NCBI RefSeq assembly: GCF_000265205.3
Contig: NC_018000.1
Span: 1,302,001-1,366,000 of the forward strand
DNA length: 64,000 bases
DNA from: Sinorhizobium fredii USDA 257
GTDB taxonomy: Bacteria; Pseudomonadota; Alphaproteobacteria; Rhizobiales; Rhizobiaceae
Direction of reading: 5' to 3'
The notes under the pieces are model-generated. The model was not told the origin of the DNA. It saw nothing but the letters and a program-made list of their open reading frames with translations, and did no database searches. Made by a program: the position numbers and the translations under genes. The number at the start of each line of letters is the position of its first letter. Within the stretch, counting starts at the first letter, position 1. Of the stretch, positions 61,012 through 64,000 are shown piece by piece.

Positions 61012-61936
61012 ATCGCCGGGTTACCCCCGTATCGATGTAAGGTTCCCAGAATTCCACCGACTCGCGGATCATCTCGACCACCCGGTGATCCGTCGGTTCG
61101 CGTTCGCGAAACGAAAGTTCGAGGCAGATCTCGTTGTCCGTCCCGCCCCCCCTTCTGACGGCATCAAGCAGCCGCTCGGGCGTGATGCGGCCATCCTTGT
61201 TGTAGGCGGCTGTAAAGGGCCAATGGCCGCCCTTGTTCATCGACGACTGCTTGATGTGGATGATCGGCGATTGCCGCGGAAAGGCTTCCGCCCAGGCATA
61301 GGGATCGATGTCGGCCGGGTTGTTCGACGTCACGTCGCCATGGTCGATATCGACCATCATCTTCATCGGGATCGGCAGCTCGGCCCGCGCGAGACGGCGG
61401 TCGAGCTCACGGCAGGCCTCGATCGTATGGCCGAATTCGCGGCCGACCGACATCGGTTCCCAGAAGACATAGGAGAGGCCAGCCGCCTTGGCGTGCTCTG
61501 CCACCTCGCGCCAGCAGTCGATGGCGATCGCCATCAGGTCCTCGCGCCGCACCGGATCGTCGTAGTCCCTCAGGGTGAAGATCGCGAACTGCGTACCGAT
61601 GCCGGAAGCGCCGAGCTCGGCCGAGATGTCGGCGAAGGTCTTGAACCAGTCGACATAGTAGCGTCGCACATCCGGGTCGGGATGGCCAAAATGGTTGAGC
61701 CGGCCATAGGGGCCCGTCATCCCGGAGGTGATCTTAACGCCGGTGCGGGCGAGTGCGGCTCGGAATTGCCGGGTCACCTTGCTGACCGTCGCCGCCGGCC
61801 AGCCCGGATTGACGAATTCGTGAGTGAGTTGCACATAGCCGATTCGGATCTTCTCGGCGATGGTGTCGATCAGGTCGTCCGGCTCGGCGAAGCGGTTGAC
61901 GAGGGGATTGGTGTTGAGCGACAGCGTGAAGGCCAT
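61010..61936 (-). CDS. eryC: EryC-type sugar-phosphate epimerase (TIM barrel)
   Basis: A 308-residue xylose-isomerase-like TIM barrel. Brucella EryC (about the same length) interconverts D- and L-erythrulose-1-phosphate. Metal-binding acids are seen in LSYVFWEPMS, MMVDIDHGDVT and ICLELSFRERE, with a His in IIHIKQSS. It lies between the HAD phosphatase and the DeoR regulator in the order found in rhizobial erythritol loci. Without eryA and eryB in view, the polyol itself is inferred. Confidence 0.87.
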   Translation of the reverse strand: MAFTLSLNTNPLVNRFAEPDDLIDTIAEKIRIGYVQLTHEFVNPGWPAATVSKVTRQFRAALARTGVKITSGMTGPYGRLNHFGHPDPDVRRYYVDWFKTFADISAELGASGIGTQFAIFTLRDYDDPVRREDLMAIAIDCWREVAEHAKAAGLSYVFWEPMSVGREFGHTIEACRELDRRLARAELPIPMKMMVDIDHGDVTSNNPADIDPYAWAEAFPRQSPIIHIKQSSMNKGGHWPFTAAYNKDGRITPERLLDAVRRGGGTDNEICLELSFREREPTDHRVVEMIRESVEFWEPYIDTGVTRR

Positions 61937-61950
61937 GGCCGGTCTCCTGG

Positions 61951-62796
61951 CTACCAGAGAAATTGCGGGAGAATGAAATCGGGCATGGCAGCGTGCTCGG
62001 CGAAGAGCCGCCGGCGCTCATCCTCCGACTGGTGCTCGAGAATGCCGGTGGCGACCAGCACCGAACCGAACCCGGCGGCGGCCGCACCGGCGATGTCATG
62101 CTCGACGCTGTCGCCGATAGCGCAGACCCGCGCCGGATCGGGCCGACCGAGGAAATCGAGCGCGAAGTCGTAGATGTCGGGGAACGGCTTGCCGATCCAG
62201 CGGACCTTGCCGCCGAGCCCTTCATAGCGTTCGGCGATGCGCCCGGCGCCGAAGGCCAGACCGGTCCTCGTCAGCATCAGCTTGTCCGGGTTTGTGCAGA
62301 GGCAGGGGACACCGCGCCGCGCCGCGGGTCGAAGCAGGTCCTCGTAATGGACAAGCGGGTGGACGTCGCCCTCGCTTCCCGCAAGCAGCACGATATCGGC
62401 CTCCTCGCCGCTCTCGGTCCGGACGAGATCGAGGCCCTTCAGCGGCGACAAGTCGCCGTCGCGGCTGATCAGCAGGCATTTACGCGTCTTGCCCTCTGCG
62501 GCCGCCCCTTCCCACTTCAGGAGCTGCCAGGCGACCTCCCCCGACGTCAGGAACCAGTCCCAGCTGCCGGGCTCGAAGCCAAGTTCTGCCAGGCGGCGGT
62601 CGTTTTCCGCCGAGCGCTTGCCGGAATTCGATAGGATGATGACCCGCTTGCCAGCCTGCTTGAGGCGGACAAGCGTCTCGGCGGCACCCGGATAAGGTTC
62701 GCGTCCGTCTCTCAAGACGCCGAACTGGTCGACCAGGAAGGCATCATAGCTGTCGGCGATCGCCGACATGCCGGGGATTGTGCGGATGGCGCTCAT
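61951..62796 (-). CDS. HAD-superfamily class IIA phosphatase
   Basis: A 281-residue phosphatase of the NagD/TIGR01459 type. It has motif I DQFGVLRDG (nucleophile Asp with a Gln in place of the usual second-position residue), motif II ILSNSGKRS, motif III around GKPFPDIYDFAL and motif IV GDSVEHDIAGAAAAG. It may remove toxic or dead-end sugar phosphates of the polyol pathway. It overlaps the kinase gene by 4 bases and is 14 bases from eryC. Confidence 0.9.
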   Translation of the reverse strand: MSAIRTIPGMSAIADSYDAFLVDQFGVLRDGREPYPGAAETLVRLKQAGKRVIILSNSGKRSAENDRRLAELGFEPGSWDWFLTSGEVAWQLLKWEGAAAEGKTRKCLLISRDGDLSPLKGLDLVRTESGEEADIVLLAGSEGDVHPLVHYEDLLRPAARRGVPCLCTNPDKLMLTRTGLAFGAGRIAERYEGLGGKVRWIGKPFPDIYDFALDFLGRPDPARVCAIGDSVEHDIAGAAAAGFGSVLVATGILEHQSEDERRRLFAEHAAMPDFILPQFLW

Positions 62797-64000
62797 AGCA
62801 CGCCCGCCTCCCTTGCGCCGGAAAGCGCAAGCCGCGCCGTGCCGGTGGCCGCCTCCTCGGAGCGCGCCGGCGGGAACGGTACGCCGAGTTTGCGCGCGCG
62901 GATCGCCGTCCAGGCCGGGTTCCTGGCGCCGCCGCCGACGGTGCGGACTGAGCGAAGGCGGGGGCTGCCGAGCGATACGAGCCGCTCATAGGCGAGGCTC
63001 TCGACCCCGGCGATCCCCTCGAAGATCGCCTTCAAGAATTCCCCGTCGTCGGCCGGGCGCGGCGTCATGCGCGGCATAAGCTTGGGATCGGCGATCGGAA
63101 AGCGTTCACCGGGTTTCGTCAAGGGGTAGAAATCGAGCCCCGTCTCCGTATTGGGATCGATCGGCGCCGAAAGTTCGGCGATCCGCTCGGCGCTGAAATG
63201 CGCGGCAAGCACCGCGCCGCCCGTGTTGGAGGCACCGCCGGCAAGCCACATGTCGCCGATCCGGTGGCTGTAGAGCCCATAGTCCGGGGCAAACAGCGGC
63301 CTGTCCGACAGCATCTTCACCGTCAAGGTCGTGCCGAGCGCGCTGACGCCGTCGCCCGGCTTGTCGGCGCCGGTGGCCAGGAATGAGGCGCAGCCGTCCG
63401 TTGTCCCGGCAACGACAACCGTATCGCCCGGCAGTCCGAAGGCTTCCGCCGCCGCCGGCGAGATCGTCGCAACGGGCGCGCCGGCCGGCATGACGTCCGG
63501 CAGCAGTTCGGTCCTCGCACCGGTGTGGGCGAGCCAGTCAGGCCAGCATCGGCTGACCGGATCGTAGCCGCTCTTCAGCGCATTGTTCTCGTCGGTAACG
63601 TCGTAGAGGCCGGTAAAATGCCCGGCCAGCCAATCCGCCTGGTGGATCACACGGAAGATGCCGGGGAGCGGTTGAAACGCCAGCAGCTTCGCGAGGCCGG
63701 AGGTTGGGCCATGCGCGGCGCTTTCCTTTGGAGCATGCGCGGCAATGCTGTCGAGGATGGCAAGGTCGGCGATCGGATCGTTATACATCAGTGGCGTCGC
63801 GAGCGGCGCTCCGTCAACGCTGACCGGCAGCATCGTGCCGGAGGTGCCGTCAATGCTGATCGCACGCACGCGCGCCGGATCGATCGCCGCGAGCGTCTCC
63901 AGAAGGGCCGCCTGCAGAGCCTTCCACCAACCGAGCGGATCACGATGGTCGGAGGAGAAGGCGGCAAGTTTGGCGGTGCCCGACGCGACGATCTCGCTGA
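62793..64000 (-). CDS. FGGY-family carbohydrate kinase (5' end outside window)
   Basis: The frame is open to the right edge; about 400 C-terminal residues are visible. FGGY features include AISIDGTSGTMLPV, the metal/substrate Asp region TTDGCASFLATG, the ATP-binding SALGTTLTVKM and the late VGGGARNPAW. The N-terminal IDxGTS motif is missing from view. It phosphorylates a polyol or ketose feeding the pathway; at this place rhizobial loci carry a pentulose/pentitol kinase rather than the erythritol kinase EryA. It overlaps the HAD gene. Confidence 0.9.
   Translation of the reverse strand, partial: SEIVASGTAKLAAFSSDHRDPLGWWKALQAALLETLAAIDPARVRAISIDGTSGTMLPVSVDGAPLATPLMYNDPIADLAILDSIAAHAPKESAAHGPTSGLAKLLAFQPLPGIFRVIHQADWLAGHFTGLYDVTDENNALKSGYDPVSRCWPDWLAHTGARTELLPDVMPAGAPVATISPAAAEAFGLPGDTVVVAGTTDGCASFLATGADKPGDGVSALGTTLTVKMLSDRPLFAPDYGLYSHRIGDMWLAGGASNTGGAVLAAHFSAERIAELSAPIDPNTETGLDFYPLTKPGERFPIADPKLMPRMTPRPADDGEFLKAIFEGIAGVESLAYERLVSLGSPRLRSVRTVGGGARNPAWTAIRARKLGVPFPPARSEEAATGTARLALSGAREAGVL

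Noticed and set aside
1..64000. Searched for tRNA/rRNA genes, CRISPR arrays, integrases, phage genes, toxin-antitoxin pairs and known defence systems.
   Set aside because: None recognised in any part of the window.

Overview
The window looks like a GC-rich alphaproteobacterial replicon, most likely Sinorhizobium/Ensifer or a close Rhizobiaceae relative. The reasons are dense catabolic operons, many ABC transporters each paired with a GntR-, LacI- or DeoR-type regulator, an HWE histidine kinase, a chemoreceptor ending in DWEEF, and an erythritol-type gene block at the right edge. There are no rRNA, tRNA, ribosomal or replication genes, and no intact insertion sequence or CRISPR array. It reads as an accessory, catabolic part of a genome. 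Species-level identification is not possible from the sequence alone.

Layout. (1) 1-1258: the end of a PAS/HWE sensor kinase with an overlapping single-domain response regulator. (2) 1233-8262: a dipeptide/oligopeptide-type ABC importer, a divergent GntR regulator and a mannonate dehydratase; matching palindromes lie in both promoter regions. (3) 8370-18611: a GntR regulator and a long minus-strand operon (PF06684 protein, alpha/beta hydrolase, flavin reductase, luciferase-like monooxygenase, aldehyde dehydrogenase, NIPSNAP protein, polyamine-type ABC importer). The gene set resembles the trigonelline (N-methylnicotinate) degradation pathway, and regulator and operon carry nearly the same 19-bp operator. 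(4) 18658-24526: a divergent LacI regulator and a membrane diiron oxygenase, Rieske ferredoxin, ferredoxin reductase, PanB-like protein and PurU, an apparent oxidative/one-carbon module. (5) 24717-29790: an RTX-type secreted protein, a ROK protein whose halves look swapped, a 47-residue membrane protein missed by length cut-offs, a SnoaL-like secreted protein and a CodA-family deaminase. (6) 29841-42370: a catabolic island with PdxA2-type dehydrogenase, iron alcohol dehydrogenase, Asp-box sialidase-like protein, DapA-family aldolase, Tat-exported binding protein with a complete Dpp-type ABC system, a four-carbon acid sugar kinase and a GntR regulator. (7) 42533-48356: NarK-type transporter, chemoreceptor, MATE transporter remnant and several small proteins. 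(8) 48499-55648: AI-2E-type permease, then an EEP phosphatase, YbhN-type membrane protein and phospholipase D, the same families as E. coli ybhP-clsB-ybhN, followed by treY. (9) 55663-58782: nitrilase-family enzyme, and an MFS exporter divergent from an AraC regulator. (10) 58871-64000: rpiB/eryI, tpiB/eryH, DeoR regulator, eryC, HAD phosphatase and a truncated FGGY kinase, the end of a polyol (erythritol-type) operon.

Taken together the genes describe a soil/plant-associated heterotroph that imports and degrades betaine- or heterocycle-like compounds, sugar acids and polyols, each under a dedicated local regulator. The least well-explained parts are the trigonelline-like operon with its extra genes, and the neighbouring diiron/Rieske/PanB-like module.
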